Below are positions 1 to 8,350 of a stretch of 44,659 nt of DNA, piece by piece; positions within the stretch are counted from its first letter, which is position 1; every line of letters begins with the position of its first letter. Position numbers and translations under genes: made by a program. The stretch spans positions 1-44,659 of the forward strand of contig NZ_BJMV01000014.1 in NCBI RefSeq assembly GCF_006539345.1, written 5' to 3'. The DNA comes from Acetobacter peroxydans (GTDB taxonomy: Bacteria > Pseudomonadota > Alphaproteobacteria > Acetobacterales > Acetobacteraceae). The notes under the pieces are model-generated. The model saw nothing but the letters and a program-made list of their open reading frames with translations. It made no database searches and was not told the DNA's origin.

Positions 1-1296
1 CAGGATGGTAATCCCCCCGCCAACGCCAATCCGCATGACCTGTCCGGCGCACTCAAAACTACGGATAATGACCGCACTATCCATGCTGCCGTCTACCCCG
101 ATACGAAAAACCGTTCCACAATAGGCGCCTCTGGCAGAGGCCTCGAGCGCGTCGATGATTTCCAGCGCCCTGTGTTTGGGAGCACCCGTCACTGAGCCCG
201 GCGGTAGCGTCGCGGCCAGCAGGTCAAACGCATCGCTCTCAGACCGCAGGGTGCCGCGCACTTCCGACACCAGATGGTGCACATGGGCAAACCGTTCCAC
301 CTTCAGAAAATCCTGAACCTGCATACTCCCGATACGGGCAACGCGCCCTATATCATGGCGCATCAGATCAACGATCATCAGGTTTTCGGCACATTCCTTT
401 TCATCGGCCGCCAGATGGCGGGCCAGCGCCTCATCCTGCGCGGCATCCAGCCCCCGTGGCGCCGTGCCCTTGATCGGGCGTGACGTGACCGCCCCCTTGT
501 CACTCACGCTCAGAAAGCGCTCAGGCGAACAGGACAGAAGGGAAAAATCCGCCCCGCAGGACAGATACGCACCAAAGGGAGCCGGAGCATCCGCGCGCAA
601 CCGCCGGTACAGGTCTACTCTCGACACGCCATCGGGCAGGAACGCCGTGTAGCGTCCTGTTATATTGACCTGAAAAATATCGCCTGCCGCGATCAGTTCA
701 CGCGCCAGCGCGACAGCCTGACAGTAAGAGGCCTCAGACTGATCAGGCTCCAGAATAAAGGACGGGCAGAAAGGCACAGGCTCAGCCTGCAACGGCAGCG
801 CGTACCATGAGGCAACACACTGTGCAGCCTCATGACCATCCTGAGAAAAACCACTGACATAACAGCGCTTTTCCTGCCTGTCCCACGCATAGGCATACTC
901 ATAAAGGGCCACCGCCATATCCGGCACATCCGCCTGCCCCGCATGTCGGCTCCTGATACCTTCCAGCATCAGGCCAAAGGCGTAGCCTGCAAACCCCACA
1001 AGCCCACCACTGAAAGGCACCCTCGCCGCCTGGGTCGGATCATCGCGCCGGGGAAACAGGCTGCGCAAAAAAGACAAAACCTGCGCGGCGGACATAAGCC
1101 CCAGATCATCGCCGTCCATCATGACGTGTCCGCCGCTGACAGTCAGCACATGCCGCGGCGCATGGCAGAAAAAACTCCAGCGGCTCCGTGGCTCCAGCGC
1201 GCCGCCGCTGTCCAGAAACGCGCACCACGGCTCATGCCCCCATGCCGCCAGAACGCTGTCCGGCTCACGCCAGGGCAACTCACGCAACCATGCCAT
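1..1296 (-). CDS. pabB: Aminodeoxychorismate synthase component I (partial, runs off left edge)
   Basis: This encodes the chorismate-binding subunit that aminates chorismate to 4-amino-4-deoxychorismate, the first step of p-aminobenzoate and folate synthesis. The frame is open for 432 codons and is cut by the left window edge, so the extreme C-terminus, and any fused PabC domain, is not seen. The motif PIKGT lies at about residues 274-278 with Lys276; PabB enzymes carry this Lys where anthranilate synthase TrpE has Ala (PIAGT), which is why I prefer PabB. The family signature GSVTGAPKHRA follows at about residues 365-380 and the glycine-rich GVGGG close to the edge. The ATG start lies 3 bases after the dnaE stop (TGA TTC ATG), so it is probably translated from the dnaE transcript. 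TrpE remains a less likely alternative. Confidence 0.9.
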   Translation of the reverse strand, partial: MAWLRELPWREPDSVLAAWGHEPWCAFLDSGGALEPRSRWSFFCHAPRHVLTVSGGHVMMDGDDLGLMSAAQVLSFLRSLFPRRDDPTQAARVPFSGGLVGFAGYAFGLMLEGIRSRHAGQADVPDMAVALYEYAYAWDRQEKRCYVSGFSQDGHEAAQCVASWYALPLQAEPVPFCPSFILEPDQSEASYCQAVALARELIAAGDIFQVNITGRYTAFLPDGVSRVDLYRRLRADAPAPFGAYLSCGADFSLLSCSPERFLSVSDKGAVTSRPIKGTAPRGLDAAQDEALARHLAADEKECAENLMIVDLMRHDIGRVARIGSMQVQDFLKVERFAHVHHLVSEVRGTLRSESDAFDLLAATLPPGSVTGAPKHRALEIIDALEASARGAYCGTVFRIGVDGSMDSAVIIRSFECAGQVMRIGVGGGITIL

Positions 1297-1299
1297 GAA

Positions 1300-4200
1300 T
1301 CAGATATGCTCCACCTTGGAAATACCGGGCACGGTTCGCAGCTTCTGGGCCAGTACGGGGGTAACCTTGTAGCCACCTTTCAGCCTGACCTCGACATCAC
1401 GGCTTTCCGCTACGCCCGGCATCAGCACGATCCGTCCGGCACCACCTTTTTGCTCGTCCAGCAGGGCCTGAAGAGGCGGCAGGGCATGTACGCCGTCGAG
1501 CCAGACCCGCATACGCCCCTGTTCCTGCGCCGCTGCCTGTTCCAGATCGATAATATCCTGCGCCGTCAGCCGCAGGGCCTCCCCCTCCAGCTTGACTTCC
1601 GCCGTGACAAGAACGGCGGCACCCGCAACCAGATTTTCGCGCACACGGCTGAGAACTTCCGAAAATACGGTGACTTCGCACCCGCCCGAAGCATCGGACA
1701 GGCGCACCCATGCCATCTTGTTGCCGGTGCGGGTTGGCCTTTCCTTTCGGTCCACCACGCACCCTGCGATACGCACCCGCGCCATGCCCGCTTCCGCCGC
1801 CGACAGCAGGTGAGACATACGCGTAACCCCCAACCGCCGCAAAACCGTCCCGTAGGAATCAAGAGGATGCGCGGTCATGTGGAAGCCTACCGCCTCGGCT
1901 TCCATGGCCAGCCGTTCGAACTCGGGCCAGTCCGGCCGGTCTTCCACCCGCAGGGGTTCCTTCTGCCCGCCGCCACCGAACAACCCGATCTGCCCCGAGG
2001 CAGCTTCCTGCGCCTGTGCGTGGGCGCGGCGCAGGAGCGTATCCGCGGCGCCATGCACCCGCGCCCGATTGGGGTCAAGACAGGAAAATGCACCGGCTTT
2101 TGCAAGGTTTTCCACCTGCATACGGTTGATATTGCGCGGGTCTATCCGTGTGGCAAAATCCACCAGATCGGTAAAAGGCTGCGTGCCCCGCGTCGCCACC
2201 AGAGATTCCATGGCCCCGAAGCCCACTTTCTTGATCGCGGCCAGCGCGTAACGAATGGCGTAGGTGCCGTCGGGCTGTTGCTCCACGGAAAAATCGGCTT
2301 CGGAACGGTTGATGTCGGGCGGCAGCACGGCAATGCCCATCCGTTCGGCTTCCTGCCGCAGGGCTGCCAGCTTTTCGGTTTTTTCCCGCGCCAGCGACAT
2401 GCAGGCCGCCAGAAACGCCACAGGGTGGTTGGCCTTCATCCAGGCGGTCTGGTAGGACACCAGCGCGTAGGCTGCCGCATGAGATTTATTGAAGCCGTAA
2501 TCAGCAAATTTCGCCATGAGGTCGAACACCTCAACGGCCTTGTCCTGCGGGATTCCGCGATTAACCGCTCCGGTGGTAAAAATCTCGCGCTGCTGGTCCA
2601 TTTCCGCACGGATTTTCTTACCCATGGCACGCCGCAGCAGATCAGCGCCGCCCAGACTGTAGCCCGCCATTTTCTGGGCAATCTGCATGACCTGTTCCTG
2701 ATAGACCATGATGCCATAGGTCTCTTCAAGAATATCGCGAATTTCCTCGTGCGGGGGCTCCCAGGCCTCGCCGTGCTTGCGTCGGCAGTAATCGGGAATG
2801 TTCGCCATAGGGCCGGGGCGATACAGCGCCACGGCGGCAATCAGGTCTTCCAGCCGGGTGGGGCGCATCTGCTTGAGCACATCGCGCATACCCGCGCCTT
2901 CGAACTGGAACACGCCTGCCGCATCGCCTCGACCTAACATGTCGTACGTTGCGGCATCATCAAGCGGGATACGGCCCAGTTCCACGCTCTGCCCCATGCG
3001 GGCAATGAAATCGACGCCACGCCGCAGGATAGTCAGTGTAGTCAGCCCCAGAAAGTCGAACTTGACCAGCCCGGCCTGCTCCACAAACTTCATGTTGTAC
3101 TGGGTAACCAGCATGTCGCTCTTTGGGTCTCGGTAGAGCGGCACCAGTTCCACCAGAGGCCTGTCACCAATCACAACACCGGCGGCGTGGGTGCTGGCAT
3201 GGCGGAACAGCCCTTCAAGCTGCTGTGCGATTTCGAGCAGTCGCCGTAACGCCTCGTCGCTGTCGCGCATCTCCTGCAGTTTCGGCTCACCCGCGATGGC
3301 TTCTTTCAGCGTCACGGGTTTTGCAGGATTGTTCGGAATAAGCTCGGCTACGCGGTTGACCATACCGTAAGGCAGCCCCAGCACACGCCCCACGTCACGC
3401 ACGGCCGCACGTGCTTGCAACTTACCGAAGGTGATGATCTGCGCGACACGATCCGCCCCGTATTCGCCGCGCACATAGGCGATTACCTCGTCTCGCCGGT
3501 CCTGACAGAAATCAATATCGAAGTCAGGCATGGACACGCGTTCGGGGTTCAGAAACCGTTCGAACAGCAGGTTGAAGGGAATGGGGTCAATGTCGGTAAT
3601 GGTCAGCGCCCACGCGGCCAGCGACCCGGCCCCCGACCCACGGCCCGGCCCTACCGGAATATCATGCGCCTTGGCCCACTGAATGAAGTCCGCAACGATC
3701 ATGAAATAACCGGGGAACCCCATTTTCGAGATGATATCCAGCTCGAACGTCAGGCGGGCCTGATAGCGGGCCCTGGTTTCCTCATCCAGCGCCATTCCGG
3801 CAAAGCGCCGCTCCAGTCCTTCATGCGCCATGGCGCGCAGGGTCTGGTCTTCCGTGGCCCCTTCGCGCACTTTGGGGCAGATCGGCAGAAGCGGACTACG
3901 CGTTTCAACCTTGATGGCGCAGCGCCGCGCGATTTCAAGCGTATTGTCGCAGGCCTCGGGCAGGTCCGCGAACAGAGCGCGCATCATCTCGGGGGGCTTG
4001 AACCAGTGCTCGGACGTTACGCGAAAGCGTTCCTGTTCGGCCATGGTCCGCCCCTGCGCGATACAGAGCAGCGCATCATGCGCCTCGTACAGATCGGGAG
4101 CGGGAAAGAAACATTCATTGGTGGCCACAAGCGGCAGGCCAAAACGATCCGCCAGCCCCAGCACGCCGGGTTCCACCGCTTTTTCCACGGCAAGACCGTG

Positions 4201-4719
4201 GCGGTGCAGCTCTACCACCAGCCTGTCACCAAACACTTCGGCCATGCGGGCCAGCCAGCGCTCGGCCTCGTCTTTCTGTCCTTCCGCCAGCATCTGGAAC
4301 AGCGGCCCACGCGTGCCGCCCGTAAGCAAAATCAGCCCTTCGGCCTTCTCGCACAGGGTATCCAGCCCAACGATGGGGTCCGCCGGGTCACTATGCTGGA
4401 AACCGTAGGATGACAGGAACTGAAGGTTGGCCAGCCCCACCTCGTTCTGTGCGAGCAGGACAATAGGCTCGGCCGGAGCGCCCGGCTTGTCATTACGCGC
4501 GGGCAGGCCGATCTGACAGCCGATGATAGGCTGCACCCCCACCTTGGCGCAGTATTGCGAAAACTCCAGCGCGCCAAACAGGTTGCCTGAATCCGTCATA
4601 CCCACGGCAGGCATCCGCATTTCCTGCGCCTTGGCCGCGATCTCGGGAACGCGTATGGCCCCCTGACTCAGCGAGTAAGCGGAATGAACCCGAAGATGGA
4701 CAAAATCTGCATGAGGCAT
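1300..4719 (-). CDS. dnaE: DNA polymerase III alpha subunit
   Basis: This is the replicative DNA polymerase catalytic subunit, 1139 residues from the chosen start. The N-terminus MPHADFVHLRVHSAYSLSQG is the PHP domain of DnaE1 enzymes. The polymerase core contains GPGRGSGAG near residue 358 and PDFDIDF with Asp399, Asp401 and Asp403, matching the catalytic acids of the family. A C-terminal OB-fold region follows (about 980-1050). The frame is open 19 codons further upstream, to 4776, but those residues are unlike the family, which normally begins a few residues before the HLRVHS motif; the start at 4719 is therefore preferred, although no strong ribosome-binding site precedes it. pabB follows directly. 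panC diverges from it upstream. Confidence 0.97.
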   Translation of the reverse strand: MPHADFVHLRVHSAYSLSQGAIRVPEIAAKAQEMRMPAVGMTDSGNLFGALEFSQYCAKVGVQPIIGCQIGLPARNDKPGAPAEPIVLLAQNEVGLANLQFLSSYGFQHSDPADPIVGLDTLCEKAEGLILLTGGTRGPLFQMLAEGQKDEAERWLARMAEVFGDRLVVELHRHGLAVEKAVEPGVLGLADRFGLPLVATNECFFPAPDLYEAHDALLCIAQGRTMAEQERFRVTSEHWFKPPEMMRALFADLPEACDNTLEIARRCAIKVETRSPLLPICPKVREGATEDQTLRAMAHEGLERRFAGMALDEETRARYQARLTFELDIISKMGFPGYFMIVADFIQWAKAHDIPVGPGRGSGAGSLAAWALTITDIDPIPFNLLFERFLNPERVSMPDFDIDFCQDRRDEVIAYVRGEYGADRVAQIITFGKLQARAAVRDVGRVLGLPYGMVNRVAELIPNNPAKPVTLKEAIAGEPKLQEMRDSDEALRRLLEIAQQLEGLFRHASTHAAGVVIGDRPLVELVPLYRDPKSDMLVTQYNMKFVEQAGLVKFDFLGLTTLTILRRGVDFIARMGQSVELGRIPLDDAATYDMLGRGDAAGVFQFEGAGMRDVLKQMRPTRLEDLIAAVALYRPGPMANIPDYCRRKHGEAWEPPHEEIRDILEETYGIMVYQEQVMQIAQKMAGYSLGGADLLRRAMGKKIRAEMDQQREIFTTGAVNRGIPQDKAVEVFDLMAKFADYGFNKSHAAAYALVSYQTAWMKANHPVAFLAACMSLAREKTEKLAALRQEAERMGIAVLPPDINRSEADFSVEQQPDGTYAIRYALAAIKKVGFGAMESLVATRGTQPFTDLVDFATRIDPRNINRMQVENLAKAGAFSCLDPNRARVHGAADTLLRRAHAQAQEAASGQIGLFGGGGQKEPLRVEDRPDWPEFERLAMEAEAVGFHMTAHPLDSYGTVLRRLGVTRMSHLLSAAEAGMARVRIAGCVVDRKERPTRTGNKMAWVRLSDASGGCEVTVFSEVLSRVRENLVAGAAVLVTAEVKLEGEALRLTAQDIIDLEQAAAQEQGRMRVWLDGVHALPPLQALLDEQKGGAGRIVLMPGVAESRDVEVRLKGGYKVTPVLAQKLRTVPGISKVEHI

Positions 4720-4799
4720 AGCTCTGCATAGCACATCCTGCCGACATTTTCCCACCCGTCTGACAGCCTGCCGCAACTGAGCCGCCCGTGGCTGGCCCT

Positions 4800-4831
4800 G
4801 TGGGCGGGCTGGGGCTAGACTGCCCGCCCAC
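4800..4831. repeat. Perfect inverted repeat in the dnaE/panC divergent region
   Basis: GTGGGCGGGC (4800-4809) is the exact reverse complement of GCCCGCCCAC (4822-4831), separated by 12 bases. It lies between divergent dnaE and panC, 44 bases upstream of the panC start. No T-tract follows on either strand, so it does not look like an intrinsic terminator. It could be an operator for a dimeric regulator or a hairpin in the panC leader; the sequence alone does not decide. Confidence 0.5.
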
Positions 4832-4875
4832 GCGCCCTTGATGCGCGACTTGACGTCATTGTTTCAGGATTTCCC

Positions 4876-5724
4876 ATGCACATCATCCAGACCAGAAAAG
4901 ACCTGCGCGCCCTTGTCGGGCAGTGGCGCAATGCGGGGGAAACCATTGGCGTCGTGCCCACCATGGGGGCGCTGCATGATGGACATCTGGCGCTGGTCAA
5001 GGCTCTGGATGGCAAGGTCACCCGCCGGATTGTGACGATCTTCGTCAACCCCATCCAGTTCAACAACGCGGAAGACTTTCAGCTCTATCCACGCGGGGTA
5101 GACGCCGATGCCGCCCTGCTGGCCGCCACAGGCGCCGTGGACGTGCTGTACACCCCCTCCGAGCAGGAAATGTATCCGCCGGGCTTTGCCACCCGTGTCA
5201 TGGTTTCGGGACTTGATTCCATGCTGTGCGGGGGGGACCGTCCCGGCCATTTCGATGGCGTGGCCACGGTCGTCAGCAAACTGCTTAACCAGACCGGCGC
5301 GCACGTCGCGGCATTTGGCGAGAAAGACTACCAGCAGCTCTGCATCATCCGCAGGCTGGTCAGCGATCTGGACATGCCGGTGGATATTCTGCCTGTACCT
5401 ACCGTACGTGAAGCCGACGGACTGGCCCTGTCCTCACGCAACCGCAGGTTTACCCCCGCCCAGCGCCAGCAGGCAGCACTTCTGCCCGCCGCCCTCAGCG
5501 CCTGCCTCGCCGCCATGCAGGCGGGCCAGCCCTGTGATTCAGCCCTGGCAGACTGCACCGCCACCCTGCAGGCCGGTGGCTTTACGGTGCATTATCTGGA
5601 GCTACGCGCGCAGCAGACTCTTCAACCTCTCTCGCAGATCGAACCCGGCGCACGCCTGTTTGTAGCGGCCACACTCGGCGGCGTCAGGCTGATCGACAAC
5701 ATGCCGGTGCCGACGCCCGCCTGA
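4876..5724 (+). CDS. panC: Pantothenate synthetase
   Basis: This cytoplasmic enzyme condenses pantoate with beta-alanine using ATP to form pantothenate, the vitamin B5 precursor of coenzyme A. The protein has 282 residues, a normal family length. The HIGH-type nucleotide-binding segment PTMGALHDGHL is at residues 28-38; FGEKDYQQL and the SSRN segment (in LALSSRNRRF) are the other conserved ATP and pantoate contacts. The ATG is preceded by CAGGA about 5 bases upstream. It diverges from dnaE, and no panB or panD lies next to it in this window, so the pathway is split around the chromosome. A Rid-family gene follows 48 bases downstream and may be co-transcribed. Confidence 0.96.
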   Translation: MHIIQTRKDLRALVGQWRNAGETIGVVPTMGALHDGHLALVKALDGKVTRRIVTIFVNPIQFNNAEDFQLYPRGVDADAALLAATGAVDVLYTPSEQEMYPPGFATRVMVSGLDSMLCGGDRPGHFDGVATVVSKLLNQTGAHVAAFGEKDYQQLCIIRRLVSDLDMPVDILPVPTVREADGLALSSRNRRFTPAQRQQAALLPAALSACLAAMQAGQPCDSALADCTATLQAGGFTVHYLELRAQQTLQPLSQIEPGARLFVAATLGGVRLIDNMPVPTPA

Positions 5725-5772
5725 AACTTCCGGCAAAATCCGCACAATGATCAACACGAAGGAAAAAAGCCT

Positions 5773-6135
5773 ATGACGAGCACAACTTCACTAACCCGCC
5801 TCGCCCCGGAAAAACGCCTGAGCGGCGCGGTCATTCATAACGGCCTGATCTATCTCGCTGGTCAGGTGGCGGATGACGCCAGCCTTGATGCACAGGGACA
5901 GATGGCCGACATCCTTCAGCAGGTGGATGCGCTGCTAGCCGAGGCCGGAACAGACAAGAGCCGCCTGATTTCCGTACAGATTTTTCTGGCGAATATGGCG
6001 GATATGGAAGGCATGAACCGCGCATGGGACGCCTGGCTGGACCCCATGAACAAACCCGCCCGTGCAACGGTAGAAGCCAAACTGGCCGACCCGGACTGGA
6101 AAGTTGAGCTGACAGGCATTGCCGCTCTGCCATAA
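5773..6135 (+). CDS. Rid family (RidA/YjgF-like) protein
   Basis: This 120-residue protein belongs to the Rid (YjgF/YER057c/UK114) family. Archetypal RidA hydrolyses reactive enamines and imines released by PLP enzymes. The fold signature is clear: YLAGQVADD near residue 27, the PARATVEA segment with the Arg that binds substrate in RidA, and a C-terminal KVEL that keeps the Glu equivalent to RidA Glu120. The following residues (TGIAALP) depart from the usual IEAIA ending, so it is probably a divergent Rid subgroup and deaminase activity is not certain. A good ribosome-binding site (GAAGGAAA) precedes the ATG. Its position between panC and tRNA-Asn gives little functional guidance. Confidence 0.88.
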   Translation: MTSTTSLTRLAPEKRLSGAVIHNGLIYLAGQVADDASLDAQGQMADILQQVDALLAEAGTDKSRLISVQIFLANMADMEGMNRAWDAWLDPMNKPARATVEAKLADPDWKVELTGIAALP

Positions 6136-6158
6136 TATTTTGTGGGGAAAATTCAGGC

Positions 6159-6234
6159 TGGCTCCCGAAGTAGGACTCGAACCTACGACCCAGCGATTAA
6201 CAGTCGCTTGCTCTACCAACTGAGCTATTCGGGA
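6159..6234 (-). tRNA. tRNA-Asn (anticodon GTT)
   Basis: The minus strand folds into a complete 76-base tRNA. The acceptor stem pairs TCCCGAA (6234-6228) with TTCGGGA (6169-6163), the discriminator base is G, and CCA is encoded at 6161-6159. The anticodon arm is AGCGA, loop CTGTTAA, TCGCT, giving anticodon GTT (complement of 6199-6201), which reads asparagine codons. The T arm contains GGTTCGAGTCC. Confidence 0.97.
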
Positions 6235-6246
6235 TCAGCGAGGCAT

Positions 6247-6275
6247 CGTATAGCTGCCCTTTCGGTACGCGTAAA
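6247..6275 (-). promoter_or_regulatory. Putative promoter of tRNA-Asn
   Basis: Reading the minus strand, TTTACG (6275-6270) and TATACG (6252-6247) resemble -35 and -10 boxes with a 17-base spacer. Transcription would begin about 6 bases before the mature tRNA 5' end at 6234. The match is four of six bases in each box; this is inference from consensus and position. Confidence 0.5.
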
Positions 6276-6352
6276 CCCCCTTGCTGATGTTTTTTTTGCA
6301 TTTTTTTGACTTCGCCGCCGACAGCCCGCCTGACTCGTAGTAAACAGGAAGA

Positions 6353-7393
6353 ATGAGTAGCCAAGGTCTTTTTTCCGTCTCGCGTCGTGCCCTGCTGTCC
6401 GGGGCAGCTCTTGCCACCGCAACCACCGCCGCCGGGCTGCTGCTCGCCCCGCACTTTCGGCACAGACGCCCGCGCCTGCAACCGGATGGATCGTACCGCA
6501 AGCTGCGGCTGGGCTGGGCCGGGGCGGAACACTGTCCCGTTTTTGCCGCCGCCCAGCAGAAAGGTTTCTTCGCGCATTATAATCTGGATATCGAGGTCGT
6601 TTCCTCCGGCGCCAACGGGCACGATACGCTCGACGCCATGCAGAACAAGGCGTTCGATTACGCCGTAGCCTCTGCCCTGATCTGGATTCAGTATCTCAAC
6701 AACGCCCTGCCTGCCCAGCTGGTTCTGGGCGTGCAGCCCGGCAACTTCCGCCTGCTGGTGCGCCGTAGCAGTGGCATTACCCGCCTTGACCAACTCATGG
6801 GCCGCACCGTGGCCATTCCCGACCGTAACGCGGCGGACAAGCTGTTCTTTGCCGTGATGATGCGCCGCAAGGGGCTGGACGCCATGAACCGGATCGCCTG
6901 GCAGGACATGCCGTTCGACCAGATTAGTGCCGCAGCACAGGCTGAGAAAATCGAAGCTGTCGCCGCGCACGATCCCTATGGCTGGGAGCTCCTGCATGAC
7001 CACCCAGACCTGTTCACCGAGTTGGTCGGCAGCAATACCGGCCATTATGCTGAACGTACCAGCCTTGTGCTGGGCGTGAGTGACAGTGCGTTGGCCGAAG
7101 ACCCGGCAGCGGCCACCGCACTGGTGCTGGCCCTGATGGACGCCGCTCACTGGGCCGATACCCACCGCGATGAAGCCGCCACCCTGATTGCCGACGATAC
7201 CCCCGCCCTGAGCAGCGACAGCGCACGTGCCATGCTGCACAACGAGCCGCTCATACGGCCGGTCGTGGGCGGCGCCTTGCGTGACCAGATCGCCCAGTAT
7301 TGCGATGAACTGCAACTGATCGGCCTGATGCCTGACCTTGAAGACTCAGCGGCCCTCGCCCACAAGTTTACCCGCAACGTACTTCATGCCTGA
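6353..7393 (+). CDS. Tat-exported ABC transporter substrate-binding protein (NitT/TauT, SsuA-like)
   Basis: This 346-residue periplasmic binding protein has an N-terminal twin-arginine signal (SRRALLSGAAL, residues 9-19) followed by a hydrophobic stretch. The mature part has the NMT1/SsuA-like layout of nitrate, sulfonate and taurine binding proteins: a first lobe with VFAAAQQKGFFAHYNLDIEV, then DYAVASALIW, then a second lobe with GRTVAIPDRNAADKLFF. The ligand cannot be read from the sequence. No permease or ATPase gene is adjacent; the neighbours are tRNA-Asn and a convergent DMT transporter. AGGA lies only 3 bases before the ATG, so the start is plausible but not certain. It ends just before a hairpin with a T-tract. 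Confidence 0.85.
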   Translation: MSSQGLFSVSRRALLSGAALATATTAAGLLLAPHFRHRRPRLQPDGSYRKLRLGWAGAEHCPVFAAAQQKGFFAHYNLDIEVVSSGANGHDTLDAMQNKAFDYAVASALIWIQYLNNALPAQLVLGVQPGNFRLLVRRSSGITRLDQLMGRTVAIPDRNAADKLFFAVMMRRKGLDAMNRIAWQDMPFDQISAAAQAEKIEAVAAHDPYGWELLHDHPDLFTELVGSNTGHYAERTSLVLGVSDSALAEDPAAATALVLALMDAAHWADTHRDEAATLIADDTPALSSDSARAMLHNEPLIRPVVGGALRDQIAQYCDELQLIGLMPDLEDSAALAHKFTRNVLHA

Positions 7394-7403
7394 GAGATAA
7401 TAA

Positions 7404-7440
7404 CTGCCCGCGTGCGCCCCACCGGGCAGATGTTATTTTT
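7404..7440 (+). terminator. Intrinsic terminator after the substrate-binding protein gene
   Basis: CTGCCCG (7404-7410) pairs with CGGGCAG (7423-7429) and is followed by ATGTTATTTTTT on the plus strand. It starts 11 bases after the stop codon of the substrate-binding protein gene. The T-tract overlaps the stop codon of the convergent DMT transporter gene. Confidence 0.7.
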
Positions 7441-8350
7441 TACCCAGCCGCATTTCACTGACGAGAACACCCAGCACCACCAGTCCGGCCCCGGCCAGAG
7501 CACGCATGGGCAGTGCCTCGCCTGCCAGCCAGCCCACAAGCCCTGCCCAAACCGGCTCTCCCGCGTAAATAACCGTGGCACGGGTGGGTGAAACCGTCTG
7601 CTGTGCCCAGTTCATGGCGGTGTAGATCACGGCGCTCAAGCCGCCCAGAGCCAGAACCGGCAGCGCCCAGCCCCATGAGAATGCAGGCACTGCCTCATGG
7701 GCCAGCGGCATGGCGCAGGACGCCAGCACCCCGACAACCAGAAGCTGCACAAAGGTCATACGGAAACTATCCAGACCGGGACGGGCAAAATACCCGACCA
7801 GAACAATTTCCAGCGCGATCAAACCAGCCGCCACCAATGTACCGACTTCGCCAGCCCCCAGTTGCAAACTGACGATCTGCCGCCACCCTGTCAGCAGCAC
7901 CAGACCACAAAACGCGCAACCGATACCCAGCCATCCGGCCAGACGTGGCGCACGCCTGCTGAACAGCCACTGCACAAACGGCACCACCGGCACATACATG
8001 CCGGTAATAAAAGCGGACTGGCTGCTGGAAATACTGCGCAGCCCCCATGTCTGCAAAGTATAGGCACCAAACATAACCACGCCGATAATAACGCCCGCCA
8101 CACACTCCGCCCGGTTGAGACCCGGCATGGCACGGAAGAAAAGCAGGCCGGTCAGGGCGGCGGCCGTCATAAACCGCGCGGCAACAAAAAACAGCGGCCC
8201 GGTATGCTGTTCCGCCAGTTGCACGATCAGAAAAGTGCCGCCCCACAGAGCCGCCGTAACAATGAGAACCAGTTCGGGCAGAAAGGCGCTGGCGCGGGAC
8301 GAAGCAACTCCTGCGCCAGCGCCTTCCATCACCGAAGCCTCATTCAGCAT
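7433..8350 (-). CDS. DMT superfamily (EamA) transporter
   Basis: This 305-residue inner-membrane protein has about ten hydrophobic segments arranged as two EamA repeats (roughly residues 25-155 and 165-300), the architecture of drug/metabolite and amino-acid exporters. Features include AALWGGTFLIVQ in the first helix and ISSSQSAFITGMYVPVVPF near residue 107, both typical of the family. The ATG at 8350 overlaps the last 7 bases of the upstream aminotransferase gene, so the two are translationally coupled; a second in-frame ATG at 8329 is possible. Export of an amino acid linked to the aminotransferases is a reasonable inference, but the substrate is unknown. A cysteine or aromatic metabolite exporter would look the same. 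Confidence 0.9.
   Translation of the reverse strand: MLNEASVMEGAGAGVASSRASAFLPELVLIVTAALWGGTFLIVQLAEQHTGPLFFVAARFMTAAALTGLLFFRAMPGLNRAECVAGVIIGVVMFGAYTLQTWGLRSISSSQSAFITGMYVPVVPFVQWLFSRRAPRLAGWLGIGCAFCGLVLLTGWRQIVSLQLGAGEVGTLVAAGLIALEIVLVGYFARPGLDSFRMTFVQLLVVGVLASCAMPLAHEAVPAFSWGWALPVLALGGLSAVIYTAMNWAQQTVSPTRATVIYAGEPVWAGLVGWLAGEALPMRALAGAGLVVLGVLVSEMRLGKK

Noticed and set aside
832..2937. 701-codon plus-strand open frame
   Set aside because: It lies antisense to dnaE and pabB, is rich in His, Arg, Gln and Pro, and matches no family; it is a by-product of GC-rich coding on the other strand.
6289..6308. Two T-runs before the substrate-binding protein gene as a terminator
   Set aside because: There is no stem in front of the T-runs on the plus strand and no gene end; they lie in the spacer upstream of tRNA-Asn.
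6197..7315. 372-codon minus-strand open frame
   Set aside because: It is antisense to the substrate-binding protein gene and overlaps tRNA-Asn; no protein signature.
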